The notes beneath the pieces are model-generated. The model made no database searches. It was not told where the DNA came from and was given only the letters and a program-made list of their open reading frames with translations. A stretch of DNA of 64,000 bases, taken from Panacagrimonas sp052387695 (GTDB lineage Bacteria > Pseudomonadota > Gammaproteobacteria > Nevskiales > Nevskiaceae). Both the position numbers and the translations under genes were made by a program. The DNA is taken from positions 62,001 to 126,000 of the forward strand of contig JBQTIX010000024.1 of assembly GCA_052387695.1 (NCBI GenBank). Reading direction: 5' to 3'. Of the stretch, positions 15,748 through 24,458 are shown piece after piece. How positions within the stretch are numbered: position 1 is the stretch's first letter; each line of letters begins with the position of its first letter.

Positions 15748-16935
15748 TTAGTGCGCGACTCTGCAAAAGAAAGCTTTCAGATAACGCGTCTCGATGATCG
15801 CCGGGTGTACCGGATGATCGGGCCCCTGGCCGCCCTGTTCGAGCAGTTGCAGGCGCCGGCCGGCGGCGCGGGTCTCGCGCAGCAGGACTCTTTGCAATTC
15901 TTCGGGCGCCAGGTGAAACGAGCAGGAGCAGGCGACGAGAATGCCTTCGGGCGCGAGCAACTGGATCGCCGCGCGGTTGAGCGCCGCGTAGTGTTCGAGC
16001 CCCGCCTTCTCATCTTTCTTGCGTTTGATCAGCGCAGGCGGGTCCACCACGATCACATCGAAGACGCGCGAGTCGGCGCGCAGTTGCTTGAGCAGGTCGA
16101 GCGCCTCGCCGCGCAGCGTTTCGAGGGGAAAGCCATTGAGCGCTGCGTTGGCCGCCGCCGCATCGAGCGCGGGCTGCGAGCTGTCGATACAGGTGGCGGA
16201 CGTGGCACCGGAGGCCAGGGCACGGATGGCCCAGGCGCCGGCGTAGCTGAAGACGTCGAGCACGCGCCTGCCCCTGGCGTAGCGGGCCAGACGGTCGCGG
16301 TTATCGCGCTGGTCATAGAACCAGCCGGTCTTCTGACCATTGCGGATCGGTGCGGAGAAGCGCACGCCGGACTCGACCAGTTCGGCCATGTCCGGCACGG
16401 TGCCGATCGCTTCGACCGATTCCGGCAGGCCTTCCAGCGTGCGCGCTCCGCCATCGTTGCGCAGCAGGATGCCGGCCGGTTTTAGCACCATCTCCAAGGC
16501 TTCGATCACCGCGGGCTTGAGCCGATCCATGCCGGCAGTTCCCATCTGCACAACGCAGATGTCGCCGAAGCGGTCGATCACCAGGCCGGGCAGGCCGTCT
16601 GACTCGCCGTAGACCAGCCGGTAGTGCGGCGTGGGATAGATCGCCTCGCGCAGACCGAGCGCATGGCGGATGCGTTGAGCGAGCCACTCGACGTCGATGC
16701 GCGCGTCGGGCCGGCTGGTCAGCAGGCGCGCGGCCATCAGCGAGTGGGGATTGACGTAGGCGGTGCCGACCGGCTTGCCACGCGCGTCGATCACATTGAC
16801 CCGATCACCGGGCTTGAAGGCCTTGAGCGGCGTGACCGCGATATTCACCTCGTTGCTGAACACCCACAGGTGACCGATGCGCAGGCGGCGCTCCGCATTG
16901 GGGTTGAGGCGCAGCGGCGGCAACGAGTCGGTCAT
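15748..16935 (-). CDS. rlmI: Class I SAM-dependent 23S rRNA m5C methyltransferase (RlmI family)
   Basis: This 395-residue protein has an N-terminal PUA domain (about 1-75, LRIGHLWVFSNEV) and a Rossmann methyltransferase domain (about 190-390). SAM-binding VLDVFSYAGAWAIRAL, VDPPALIKRKK and CSCSFHL (the catalytic Cys region) are present. In E. coli RlmI makes m5C1962. It follows the PfkB kinase gene on the same strand with a gap of about 60 bp. Confidence 0.9.
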   Translation of the reverse strand: MTDSLPPLRLNPNAERRLRIGHLWVFSNEVNIAVTPLKAFKPGDRVNVIDARGKPVGTAYVNPHSLMAARLLTSRPDARIDVEWLAQRIRHALGLREAIYPTPHYRLVYGESDGLPGLVIDRFGDICVVQMGTAGMDRLKPAVIEALEMVLKPAGILLRNDGGARTLEGLPESVEAIGTVPDMAELVESGVRFSAPIRNGQKTGWFYDQRDNRDRLARYARGRRVLDVFSYAGAWAIRALASGATSATCIDSSQPALDAAAANAALNGFPLETLRGEALDLLKQLRADSRVFDVIVVDPPALIKRKKDEKAGLEHYAALNRAAIQLLAPEGILVACSCSFHLAPEELQRVLLRETRAAGRRLQLLEQGGQGPDHPVHPAIIETRYLKAFFCRVAH

Positions 16936-16992
16936 TGAGTGGGAAACCGGGAGAGGGCGCGCATTCTGCTACATCTGCGCGCAGCACCCGTC

Positions 16993-17925
16993 TCAGGCAA
17001 GGTCGTAACGGAACTCCTGCCTGAAGCGCGCACGGAAGGATTCCGGCGTGAGCTTGTGATTCTGTGGCCCCACACGCTCGATCTTGATCGCGCCCATCAG
17101 GCTGGCGATGCGCCCGGTGGTTTTCCAGTCCATGCCCTGGAGCAGGCCGTAAAGCAAGCCGCCGCGGAACGCGTCGCCACAGCCGGTCGGATCGGCCAGG
17201 GCGTCGGCCTTGGCGCAGGGAATTTCGAGGATCTTGTTGTCGGCGAAGATGCTGGAACCCTTGCCACCGCGGGTGACGATCAGTGCATCGACTCGCTCGG
17301 CGATCTGCTTGAGCGTCAGCCCGGTGCGCTCCATCAACACCTCGGCCTCGTAGTCGTTGACCGCGACATAGGCGGCCTTGTCGATGAAGTCCTTCAACTC
17401 CTCGCCGTTGAACATCGGCATGCCCTGGCCCGGATCGAAGATGAAAGGGACGCCGGCTTCGGCGAACTGCCGGGCATGCAGCAGCATGCCGTCGCGGCCA
17501 TCGGGCGAAACGGCGCCGAACTTGACGCCCCTGGGATCGATGTCCTGTGTATGGGCAAAGCTCATCGCGCCGGGATGGAAGGCGGTGATCTGGTTGTCGT
17601 CGAGGTCGGTGGTGATATAGGCCTGCGCGGTATAGGCCTCCGGCACGGTCTTGATGAAATCCTTGCGGACGCCGGTCTTGTCCATCCACGCCGAGTAGGT
17701 GTCGAAGTCCTTGCCCACCGTGCCCATGGCGCGCGCATCGCCGCCGAGCGAGTGCAGGTTGTAGGCGATGTTGCCGGCACAGCCGCCGAACTCGCGGCGC
17801 AACTGCGGCACCAGGAACGCGACGTTAAGGATGTGCACCTTGTCCGGCAGGATCTCGTTCTTGAAGTAGCCGGGGTACACCATGATCGTGTCGTAGGCGA
17901 ACGACCCGCAGATCAGTGCAGACAT
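16993..17925 (-). CDS. PfkB-family carbohydrate/nucleoside kinase (adenosine-kinase-like)
   Basis: The 310-residue protein has PfkB signatures GGCAGNIAYNLHSLGG (about 47-62) and DPTGCGDAFRGGLLYGL (about 250-266). The second contains the catalytic Asp and the oxyanion Gly-Cys-Gly. It resembles the bacterial 'carbohydrate kinase' group related to adenosine kinase. The opening MSALICGSFAYDTIMVYPG is typical of that group. The substrate is unassigned, with adenosine and ribose the main candidates. Confidence 0.88.
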   Translation of the reverse strand: MSALICGSFAYDTIMVYPGYFKNEILPDKVHILNVAFLVPQLRREFGGCAGNIAYNLHSLGGDARAMGTVGKDFDTYSAWMDKTGVRKDFIKTVPEAYTAQAYITTDLDDNQITAFHPGAMSFAHTQDIDPRGVKFGAVSPDGRDGMLLHARQFAEAGVPFIFDPGQGMPMFNGEELKDFIDKAAYVAVNDYEAEVLMERTGLTLKQIAERVDALIVTRGGKGSSIFADNKILEIPCAKADALADPTGCGDAFRGGLLYGLLQGMDWKTTGRIASLMGAIKIERVGPQNHKLTPESFRARFRQEFRYDLA

Positions 17926-17973
17926 GGAAGGTTCCAGTGGAGAGGGAAAGAACGACGCAATGGTAGCGAAGCT

Positions 17974-18750
17974 TTATCCGTTCCGGTCCGCATTCGCTTG
18001 GACCGCCGCCCGAATCTGCTCCAGGTTCTCGCGAATCATGTCGGCGATCAGTTCGTCCGTCCGCGGATCCTGCAGCACCTGCTCGACCACGCGCAGCGCA
18101 GAATCGATGATGGCCTCGGTGATGTCGCGCGCAAACGGCAGCCGAGACAGCCGCCCGGCCTGCGGGTCGTCGCGCAGCTTCTCCGCGATCATCGTGCGCA
18201 ACTCATCCTGATTCTCGGCCAGGGCGCGGGCGATGTTGCGTGCGTACTGTCCATTGGCCAGCACTTCCTGAACCTCGTTGAGCACGGCCACCGTCACCGC
18301 CGAACTGATGGACTCGACGATGGCGTTCTTGAAGCGGTTGACCAGGCGGTAGGTGAACTCGTCGCCCAGAGCGCGATCGGTGGCGCGACCGAAGCGTGAC
18401 AGCAGGACGACGATGCGGACGACGCGAAACAGGCGGAAGCCGCGGATTGCCGGGTGCTGCAGCGGAATCATGCCCAACACTTCGTACCAGTTGCGCTTGA
18501 CGTAATCCCAGGTCCAGCCCGCGTCGCGCCAGCGCCAGGCAAACTCGGCGGCGAAAATGGCGCAGATGGCGTAGTCCGTCGTCAGGATCATCCGCCGCGC
18601 GGGCTCCGTGATCTCGCCGAACGTCTCCCACACCAGCAGGCCGACCGACAGCACGGCCAGCATCAGCATCAGCCAGTCGAGCACGCCAACCGCGCGCCGC
18701 GTCGCGCCGACCTCGCGCGTCGGCGGAATGCTGGAAGGGGATTGGTTCAT
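17974..18750 (-). CDS. Voltage-sensor-domain protein lacking a pore ('ion transporter' family)
   Basis: The 258-residue protein has four hydrophobic segments between about residues 22 and 130. The fourth resembles an S4 helix, with spaced arginines in GFRLFRVVRIVVLLSRFG. A channel would then have S5, a selectivity filter (GYG) and S6. Here the remaining 125 residues are soluble, helical and charged. The start ATG at 18750 precedes MNQSPSSIPP. The 308-bp region upstream (18751-19058) contains no gene or clear signal that I can support. Confidence 0.8.
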   Translation of the reverse strand: MNQSPSSIPPTREVGATRRAVGVLDWLMLMLAVLSVGLLVWETFGEITEPARRMILTTDYAICAIFAAEFAWRWRDAGWTWDYVKRNWYEVLGMIPLQHPAIRGFRLFRVVRIVVLLSRFGRATDRALGDEFTYRLVNRFKNAIVESISSAVTVAVLNEVQEVLANGQYARNIARALAENQDELRTMIAEKLRDDPQAGRLSRLPFARDITEAIIDSALRVVEQVLQDPRTDELIADMIRENLEQIRAAVQANADRNG

Positions 18751-19058
18751 CGTCCAAGCTCGCCTGTCATGCGGGGTTCGGTCAAGCCGCCGCGGCACGA
18801 AGCCTTTGCGTTGACAGTTCAGAATCGATTCAGCGCGCCGACGCTGAAATGCAGCGGCCTGCTTTCCGGAATGTTGCCAATGAAACCACCCCCTCCTGTC
18901 CTTGCCTTCGTATGGGCCGGTCGGCTGCCCGTCGAGGCGATCGACGAACTGTTCGGTCGCTCCCCCCTCACGCGTCGCGCTCCGCCGAGGCCGCAGGTAA
19001 CCGCTTTCATTTCTTCGCGAGGCCCGCAGCTCCCGGCCAGCCGGCACGTCGCCGCCCG

Positions 19059-19361
19059 ATGAACGCCCTGCTCACGCATTCGATTCGATACTGCCTGCTG
19101 GCGCCCCTGGCGATGGTGCTCCTGGTCGCCGCCTGTTCGCGCGTGACCGCCGAGAATTATTCGAAACTCGAATCAGGAATGTCGCGCGACGAGGTCTACT
19201 CGCTGCTGGGCAAGCCCGACGACGTCACCGGTGGTGGCATCGGCAACTTCACCTTCTCGGCCGAGGTCTGGAAAGGCCGCAAGCAGACCATCAGCGTCAC
19301 GTTCGGGGGCGACAAGCTCGCGCTCAAGTCGATCGGGGAAACCGACGACGGAGCGAAGTAA
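19059..19361 (+). CDS. Small BamE-fold lipoprotein (DUF3862-like)
   Basis: The 100-residue product has a lipoprotein signal peptide (LLAPLAMVLLVAACS, lipobox Cys at about residue 26). A compact domain follows with SGMSRDEVYSLLGKPDDV, the hallmark of the SmpA/OmlA-BamE-like fold. It is shorter than BamE and may help envelope assembly. The ATG at 19059 is chosen because it begins the signal peptide. It is monocistronic or leads into the NUDIX-MBL gene 56 bp downstream. Confidence 0.8.
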   Translation: MNALLTHSIRYCLLAPLAMVLLVAACSRVTAENYSKLESGMSRDEVYSLLGKPDDVTGGGIGNFTFSAEVWKGRKQTISVTFGGDKLALKSIGETDDGAK

Positions 19362-19417
19362 AACGTCTGTACACGCGAGTGCCATAAACTGCGGGTCGAT
19401 CCAGAACTCCCGCAGCC

Positions 19418-20806
19418 ATGTCCGTCCCTTCTGCGCCCGCTTCAAACATCCGCGAAGCGGTCACCGTCGTGCTTCAGCACGCGGGGGACAGCTTCATGAT
19501 CCGTCGCCAGCCGGCGCTGCCTTCCTTCCCCGGCTACTGGGCTTTTCCGGGCGGCAAGATCGACAAAGTCGATGCCGATGCCCCCGCGCGGACCCACGCC
19601 CTGTTCACGCCCTACGAAGCGCGCATGATGCAGGCACTGGCGCGCGAACTGATCGAGGAGATCAGCTTCGATCTCGATGCCGCGGTGGCCTCGGGCGAGG
19701 TGACGGCGCTGCACCTGTTCGGCACGGCGCTGACGCCGCCCATCATCCCGGTGCGGTTCAACACCCTGTTCTTCCGCGTGGAACTGAAATCGCGCCCGGA
19801 GCTGAAGCTGGACACGGGCGAGGTCGACCGAAGCGAGTGGCTGCCGGCCAGCGAGTGGATGGCGCGCTATCGCCGCGGGCAGTTGCTGCTGGCGCCTCCC
19901 ACGATGGCCTCGTTGGAACTGTTCGAGGCCGGCGGTGGCATGCAGGCCGAAGAGCGACCGCTGGAGGAGTTTCACAAGGAGCGGTTGCCGGTGATCGAGT
20001 CGATCCGCGGTCTGCGGATGATGCCGGTGCGGTCCAACACCCTTCCGCCGGCTTTTCATACCAACTGCTTCGTGCTGGGCGACGAGGGGTCGCCGCGGCT
20101 GTTGATCGATCCGGCGCCGTATTCGGCCGACGAGTGCGAGGCCGTCATCGATCGCGCGCAGCAGTTCGGGATCACCGAGGTGTTTCTCACCCACCATCAT
20201 CCGGATCACCGCGAGCGTGCCGACGAGATTGCGCGACGACTCGGTGTCGGCCTGGCCATGAGCGCAGATACCGAAACCCGGATTCGCGCCGAATCGCCGG
20301 GTTTTTTCGATGGCCTGCGCGTGCACACGGTGGCGGATGGCGATGAAGCGACCCGCTGGCTCGGTCAATCGGTGGGCGTGCTGGCCGTTCCCGGGCATGA
20401 CGAAGGACAGTTGGCGCTGATGCCGGAAGACCGCAGCTGGTGCCTGGTGGGAGACCTGATACAGGGCATCGGGACGGTGGTGATCCACAAGCCGGAAGGC
20501 AATATGCGGCGCTATTTTGACTCGCTGAAGCGGATCATCGAACTGGACCCCAAGGTCATCGTCCCTTCGCATGGTCTGCCGATGGGCACGACATACCGCC
20601 TGCGCGCCACGCTCCAGCATCGCGAGGAGCGCGAGGCTGCGGTGTTGCAACTGCACCGGGCAGGCCAGACGATGAACCAGATGCTGGAGACGCTGTACCG
20701 CGACACCGACAGGCGACTGTGGCCGATGGCCTTGCAGAATATCGAAGGTCATCTCGACAAGCTGCGCGAGGAAGGCCGGCTGGTCGAGGTTTCGCCGACG
20801 GCATGA
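19418..20806 (+). CDS. NUDIX hydrolase / metallo-beta-lactamase fusion protein
   Basis: The 462-residue fusion has an N-terminal NUDIX domain (about 8-190) with GYWAFPGGKID and ARELIEEISFDL, separated by a longer than usual insert. The C-terminal MBL hydrolase (about 195-400) has VFLTHHHPDH and a following LACTB2-type winged-helix tail (LRATLQHREEREAAV to KLREEGRL). LACTB2-like MBLs act on RNA or acyl thioesters, and NUDIX proteins of the CoA-pyrophosphatase type act on CoA derivatives. A joint role in CoA/acyl-CoA or nucleotide turnover is inference. Confidence 0.88.
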   Translation: MSVPSAPASNIREAVTVVLQHAGDSFMIRRQPALPSFPGYWAFPGGKIDKVDADAPARTHALFTPYEARMMQALARELIEEISFDLDAAVASGEVTALHLFGTALTPPIIPVRFNTLFFRVELKSRPELKLDTGEVDRSEWLPASEWMARYRRGQLLLAPPTMASLELFEAGGGMQAEERPLEEFHKERLPVIESIRGLRMMPVRSNTLPPAFHTNCFVLGDEGSPRLLIDPAPYSADECEAVIDRAQQFGITEVFLTHHHPDHRERADEIARRLGVGLAMSADTETRIRAESPGFFDGLRVHTVADGDEATRWLGQSVGVLAVPGHDEGQLALMPEDRSWCLVGDLIQGIGTVVIHKPEGNMRRYFDSLKRIIELDPKVIVPSHGLPMGTTYRLRATLQHREEREAAVLQLHRAGQTMNQMLETLYRDTDRRLWPMALQNIEGHLDKLREEGRLVEVSPTA

Positions 20807-20978
20807 CAGGCACCGAAACGCATAAGCAAATACTTTTTCCAGCACTTTCGCGTTGCTGCGACTGGACCGTATATTAAGGTAGCCTAAAAATACCCTGGCA
20901 AGTGCTCGCGCCGTTCGCTCTGCGCACCCGCGCCAACCGAATTTTCGGGCCACCTTAATAAATGATTATCAATGGATA

Positions 20979-21040
20979 ATTAACCCGACCCACGGAGCAG
21001 CGATCAAATCTGGAAGCGGATATTTATGGGCCGGGTTAAT
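20979..21040. repeat. AT-rich stem-loop upstream of cysC
   Basis: ATTAACCCGACCC (20979-20991) pairs with GGGCCGGGTTAAT (21028-21040) with one mismatch. It lies in an unusually AT-rich 260-bp gap. AATGATTATCAATGGATAAT (20961-20980) just before it resembles overlapping Fur-type hexamers, though weakly. It may be a promoter/operator region or leader for cysC. Confidence 0.45.
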
Positions 21041-21069
21041 AATCCCACTCTCCGACCGCCGACGGCGGC

Positions 21070-21642
21070 TTGAACGGTGACACTCATTTGAACGACAAGA
21101 CTCCGCGGCGCCAGGGATTCACGCTGTTCCTCACCGGTTTGCCCGGCGCGGGCAAGACCACCGTTTCGCGCAAACTGGTTGAGGTTCTCGCGCGTGATCA
21201 CGGACGCGCGGCGACCCTGCTCGACGGCGATGTGGTGCGTGAGATGCTGTCGTCCGGTCTGACGTTCTCGCGCGCGGATCGCGAGCTGAATCTGCGTCGC
21301 ATCGGTTACGTGGCGGGCGAGGTGACGCGGCACGGCGGCATCTGCGTGTGCGCCACCATCGCACCCTATGAAAGCACTCGCATCGAGACGCGGGCGCGCA
21401 TCACGCCAATGGGGGGTTTCTACGAGATTTACCTCGCCACGCCGCTGGCCGTCTGCGAGACACGTGACAGCAAGGGTCTGTACGCGCGCGCACGGCGCGG
21501 CGAGATTCGCGGGTTCACCGGCATCGACGATCCCTACGAGGTTCCCAAGGCGCCCGAGCTGAGCATCGATGGCAGCCGCCTGAGCGTCGACGAGGAAGTG
21601 CGCAGGATCATCGCGCTGCCTCTGCGCGACCAATTGCTCTGA
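21070..21642 (+). CDS. cysC: Adenylyl-sulfate (APS) kinase
   Basis: The 190-residue protein phosphorylates APS to PAPS. The P-loop GLPGAGKT (about 20-27), LDGDVVREMLSSGLTFSRAD and IAPYES motifs are all present. No ATG is available near the N-terminus. Translation must begin at TTG 21070 or TTG 21088, both in frame and both with poor Shine-Dalgarno sequences. CysD/CysN are not adjacent, so this is a free-standing APS kinase. The unusual AT-rich leader suggests separate regulation. Confidence 0.92.
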   Translation: MNGDTHLNDKTPRRQGFTLFLTGLPGAGKTTVSRKLVEVLARDHGRAATLLDGDVVREMLSSGLTFSRADRELNLRRIGYVAGEVTRHGGICVCATIAPYESTRIETRARITPMGGFYEIYLATPLAVCETRDSKGLYARARRGEIRGFTGIDDPYEVPKAPELSIDGSRLSVDEEVRRIIALPLRDQLL

Positions 21643-21651
21643 GAGAAGATC

Positions 21652-22830
21652 ATGGCCACCCGGCGCCAATACGACATCGTGGTCTTCGGCGCGACGGGGT
21701 TCACCGGCAGCCTGACCGCCGAATATCTGGCGGCCCACGGCGGTAAGACCTTGCGCTGGGCCTTGGCCGGACGCAATCCGGAAAAACTGGAATCGGTACG
21801 CGCCAAGCTGGCCGGGAAGCATCCGGGTTTGGCCGATCTCGACCTGCTGAACGCCGACGCCGGCGATGCGATCGCGCTGTCCAAGGTCGCAAGAGCGACC
21901 AAGGTCGTGATCACCACGGTCGGGCCCTACATCAAGTACGGCGAGCGGCTGGTTGCGGCCTGTGCCGAACACGGCACCGATTACGTCGATCTCACGGGTG
22001 AGCCCGAGTTTGTCGATCGGATGTGGCTGGGTTATCACGACAAGGCCAGGGCGAGCGGCGCACGGATCGTGCACGCCTGCGGGTTCGACTCGATCCCGCA
22101 CGATCTCGGCGCATGGTTCACCGTGCAACAGTTGCCGGAAGATGTGCCGATCGTCCTGGAAGGTTTTGTCCGCGCAGGCGGTCAGATTTCCGGCGGCACC
22201 TGGCATTCGGCCATCACGGCGTTCTCGCGTCTGGGCGAGTCGGCGAGGGTGGCCAGGGAACGTAAGGCGCGCGAAGGCTGGCCGGTGGATCGCAAGATCG
22301 GTTCGACTCCGCAGCGCATCCGTTTCGAGAAACTGCTGGATAGCTGGGTGGTGCCATTCCCGAGTCTGGATCCGCAAATCGTGCGGCGCTCCGCCGCGGC
22401 GGATGAGCGATACGGACCCTCTTTCCGCTATGGGCACTTCATCCAGGTCAAGACCTTGCCCAGGGTCGCAGCACTGCTCGGCGGCGTGGGCGCGGCCGTT
22501 GCGGGGGCGCAGTTCAAGCTGGTGCGGGAGCAGTTGCTGAAGCTGCGCGATCCGGGTCAGGGTCCAGACGAGGACCGCCGGGCCAAAGCCTGGTTCCGGG
22601 TGCGCTTCATCGGTCGTGGCGGCGGTCAGCGGGTGATCGTGGACGTGACCGGCGGGGACCCGGGCTACGGCGAGACCGCCAAGATGCTGGCCGAGTCTGC
22701 GCTCTGCCTGGCCCGCGATCGCTTGCCGAAGAAGGCCGGCGTCCTCACGACGGCGACTGCGATGGGCAACAAACTGATCGCGCGGCTGCAAACGGCGGGC
22801 ATCGGTTTCAACGTGGTGGAAACGCCATAG
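21652..22830 (+). CDS. Saccharopine dehydrogenase-family NAD(P)-binding protein (trans-acting enoyl reductase-like)
   Basis: The 392-residue protein has an N-terminal Rossmann fold with YDIVVFGATGFTGSLTAEYL and ALAGRNPEKLESV, then GEPEFVDRMW and HACGFDSIPHDLGAW. The catalytic saccharopine motifs are not obvious, and the protein best fits the bacterial trans-acting enoyl reductase/saccharopine dehydrogenase-like clade. It starts 9 bp after cysC and 2 bp before the DUF423 gene, so the three may be one operon. Confidence 0.85.
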   Translation: MATRRQYDIVVFGATGFTGSLTAEYLAAHGGKTLRWALAGRNPEKLESVRAKLAGKHPGLADLDLLNADAGDAIALSKVARATKVVITTVGPYIKYGERLVAACAEHGTDYVDLTGEPEFVDRMWLGYHDKARASGARIVHACGFDSIPHDLGAWFTVQQLPEDVPIVLEGFVRAGGQISGGTWHSAITAFSRLGESARVARERKAREGWPVDRKIGSTPQRIRFEKLLDSWVVPFPSLDPQIVRRSAAADERYGPSFRYGHFIQVKTLPRVAALLGGVGAAVAGAQFKLVREQLLKLRDPGQGPDEDRRAKAWFRVRFIGRGGGQRVIVDVTGGDPGYGETAKMLAESALCLARDRLPKKAGVLTTATAMGNKLIARLQTAGIGFNVVETP

Positions 22831-22832
22831 AC

Positions 22833-23201
22833 ATGGCCCAAGCATCGCTCGCAGCAGGTGCCCTGTTCGGATTTCTCGGCGTCGTTCTGGGCGCGTTCGG
22901 TGCGCATGCCCTGCGCGCGCGCCTGTCGCCGGAGATGCTGCAGGTCTGGAAGACTGCCAACGAATACCACTTCTATCACGCCATTGCGCTGGTTCTGGTC
23001 GGCCTGCTCGCGCGGGCGACGAAGCTGCCGGGCCTGGACCTGGTCGCCGGCTGTTTCGTGGCGGGCATCGTGGTGTTCTCCGGCAGTCTTTACCTGCTCG
23101 CGGTCAGCGATCTGCGATGGCTGGGCGCGATCACGCCGATCGGTGGTTTGCTGTTCGTGTTCGGATGGGCTTGGCTGGCCTGGATGAGCTTCCGCCACTG
23201 A
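22833..23201 (+). CDS. DUF423 inner-membrane protein (YgdD-like)
   Basis: The 122-residue protein has four hydrophobic helices and the family core GVVLGAFGAHALRARLSPE near the N-terminus and YHFYHAIALVLVGL-like segments. The function of the family is unknown. It starts 2 bp after the preceding stop codon. Confidence 0.88.
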   Translation: MAQASLAAGALFGFLGVVLGAFGAHALRARLSPEMLQVWKTANEYHFYHAIALVLVGLLARATKLPGLDLVAGCFVAGIVVFSGSLYLLAVSDLRWLGAITPIGGLLFVFGWAWLAWMSFRH

Positions 23202-23229
23202 CTCTAATTTTTTGAAGCTTGAGGCGAAT

Positions 23230-24192
23230 TCAGCGCCTTCCGACCGCACCCAGAATCGCATCGGAAAGCTGATCGGAAATGCGGATCGCCGCTGACATCA
23301 CCGTGCGCTCCGCCACCACCTGGGCCTCATCTGTCGCCGCCTGACGGGCAAACTGCACGATCTCGCTGACGCGATCGGAGTGGGACTTGAGCATCGCTTC
23401 CATCTGCGTGCGTGTGGACGTGAGCTGTCCGAACATTTCGCGTTCGAGCGCCTCGATCCTCGATGTCACCAGTCGGAGGGCCTGGTTGGTCTCATCCAGT
23501 CCCATCCGGAATTCACCGCGCAGATTTGCCGGGGCCTCCGCCAACTGGACTTGCTGACTGGCGAGATGGCCGACGGCGGTCTTGATCTCGGCAAATTGCG
23601 TAAACAATCCCTGCGAGACTTTTTTCAGCCGGCCTTCGAGCAGTTCGCGGATCGCGGCATCTTCGAATCGACCCGGGGTGTTGAGCGCCGCGCCCGACGT
23701 GCCGACCGGCGGTGCAGCCGCCATGGACGCGACGTCCATTGATGCTGGCGGCTGCTTTGCCACGATTGCCAGGCCGGCGGCCTGCTGGATCGTGGGCGTG
23801 AATCTGGCAATCGGCTCTGAAGCCGACAGGGCATCGAGGATGCGGCCGAGCTCCTCGCGGTTGGGTGGCTTCTGCAACACACCACTGGCGCCGGCGGCCT
23901 GGGCTTCGGCATTGAGTTGGGGGCCTTCGCTGGACGAGCAGATCACGACCGGAATCGACGCCAGGCGCGAGTCGGACTTGATCATCCGCAGGGCCTCGAA
24001 GCCATCCATCCCGGGCATCACGTGATCGAGAAAAATCACCTGGGGGGGAGGATGATTGGCGGCCAGGAAATTCAAGGCTTCCGCCGCGCTTTCAACCGCA
24101 TCCACCCGGTACTGGTGTCCTTCCAGATATCGGCGTAATGCGAATCGGGCGGACTTGGAATCGTCCACCACCAGTGCGTTTTTTGCAGTCAT
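23230..24192 (-). CDS. Response regulator with a non-DNA-binding helical output region
   Basis: The 320-residue product from the ATG at 24192 has a CheY-like receiver domain (about 1-120) with acidic pair VVDDS, phospho-acceptor Asp in IFLDHVMPGMDGFEALR, and the Lys of LQKPPN. The remaining roughly 190 residues form a helix-rich region (LLEGRLKKVSQGLFTQFAEI, GEFRMGLDETNQALRLVTSR) with no helix-turn-helix, GGDEF or HD motif. It resembles chemotaxis-type or CheZ-like partners more than transcription factors. There is no kinase gene nearby. I exclude a 32-residue upstream extension because it precedes the receiver strand 1. Confidence 0.82.
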   Translation of the reverse strand: MTAKNALVVDDSKSARFALRRYLEGHQYRVDAVESAAEALNFLAANHPPPQVIFLDHVMPGMDGFEALRMIKSDSRLASIPVVICSSSEGPQLNAEAQAAGASGVLQKPPNREELGRILDALSASEPIARFTPTIQQAAGLAIVAKQPPASMDVASMAAAPPVGTSGAALNTPGRFEDAAIRELLEGRLKKVSQGLFTQFAEIKTAVGHLASQQVQLAEAPANLRGEFRMGLDETNQALRLVTSRIEALEREMFGQLTSTRTQMEAMLKSHSDRVSEIVQFARQAATDEAQVVAERTVMSAAIRISDQLSDAILGAVGRR

Positions 24193-24253
24193 GGTCCTGC
24201 TTGCGTTGGTGCCCCCACCAAGACGCAATCTAGCACCCGAAGCGTGCAGCAGG

Positions 24254-24428
24254 TTATTGAGGCGGCCACTATTCACTCGAAAACGCACGCGCGGACAGAG
24301 GTCTCATCAATCTACGAGGTTGGCGCTGGCCGCCTCAATGACACAGAGCCATGTTGGGTTATTGATCCGGCCACGCCGACCTGCGTTTGCATCATCGAGT
24401 TCAACTCGATTGTGGCCGGATCAATAAC
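24254..24428. repeat. Double palindromic repeat (BIME/MITE-like), copy 1
   Basis: Two neighbouring hairpins are present. The first has arms TTATTGAGGCGGCCA (24254-24268) and TGGCCGCCTCAATGA (24327-24341). The second has perfect 17-bp arms GTTATTGATCCGGCCAC (24358-24374) and GTGGCCGGATCAATAAC (24412-24428). It lies between the response regulator gene and dusB. An inverted copy of 24254-24367 occurs at 28745-28858. Confidence 0.85.
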
Positions 24429-24458
24429 TGCGCTGAACCGATCGGCAACAATGGCGTC

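Noticed and set aside
24254..24428. Possible IS or composite transposon ends flanking dusB-rpoH
   Set aside because: No transposase is present between the two repeat copies, and no target duplication is visible. Treated as BIME/MITE-like repeats instead.
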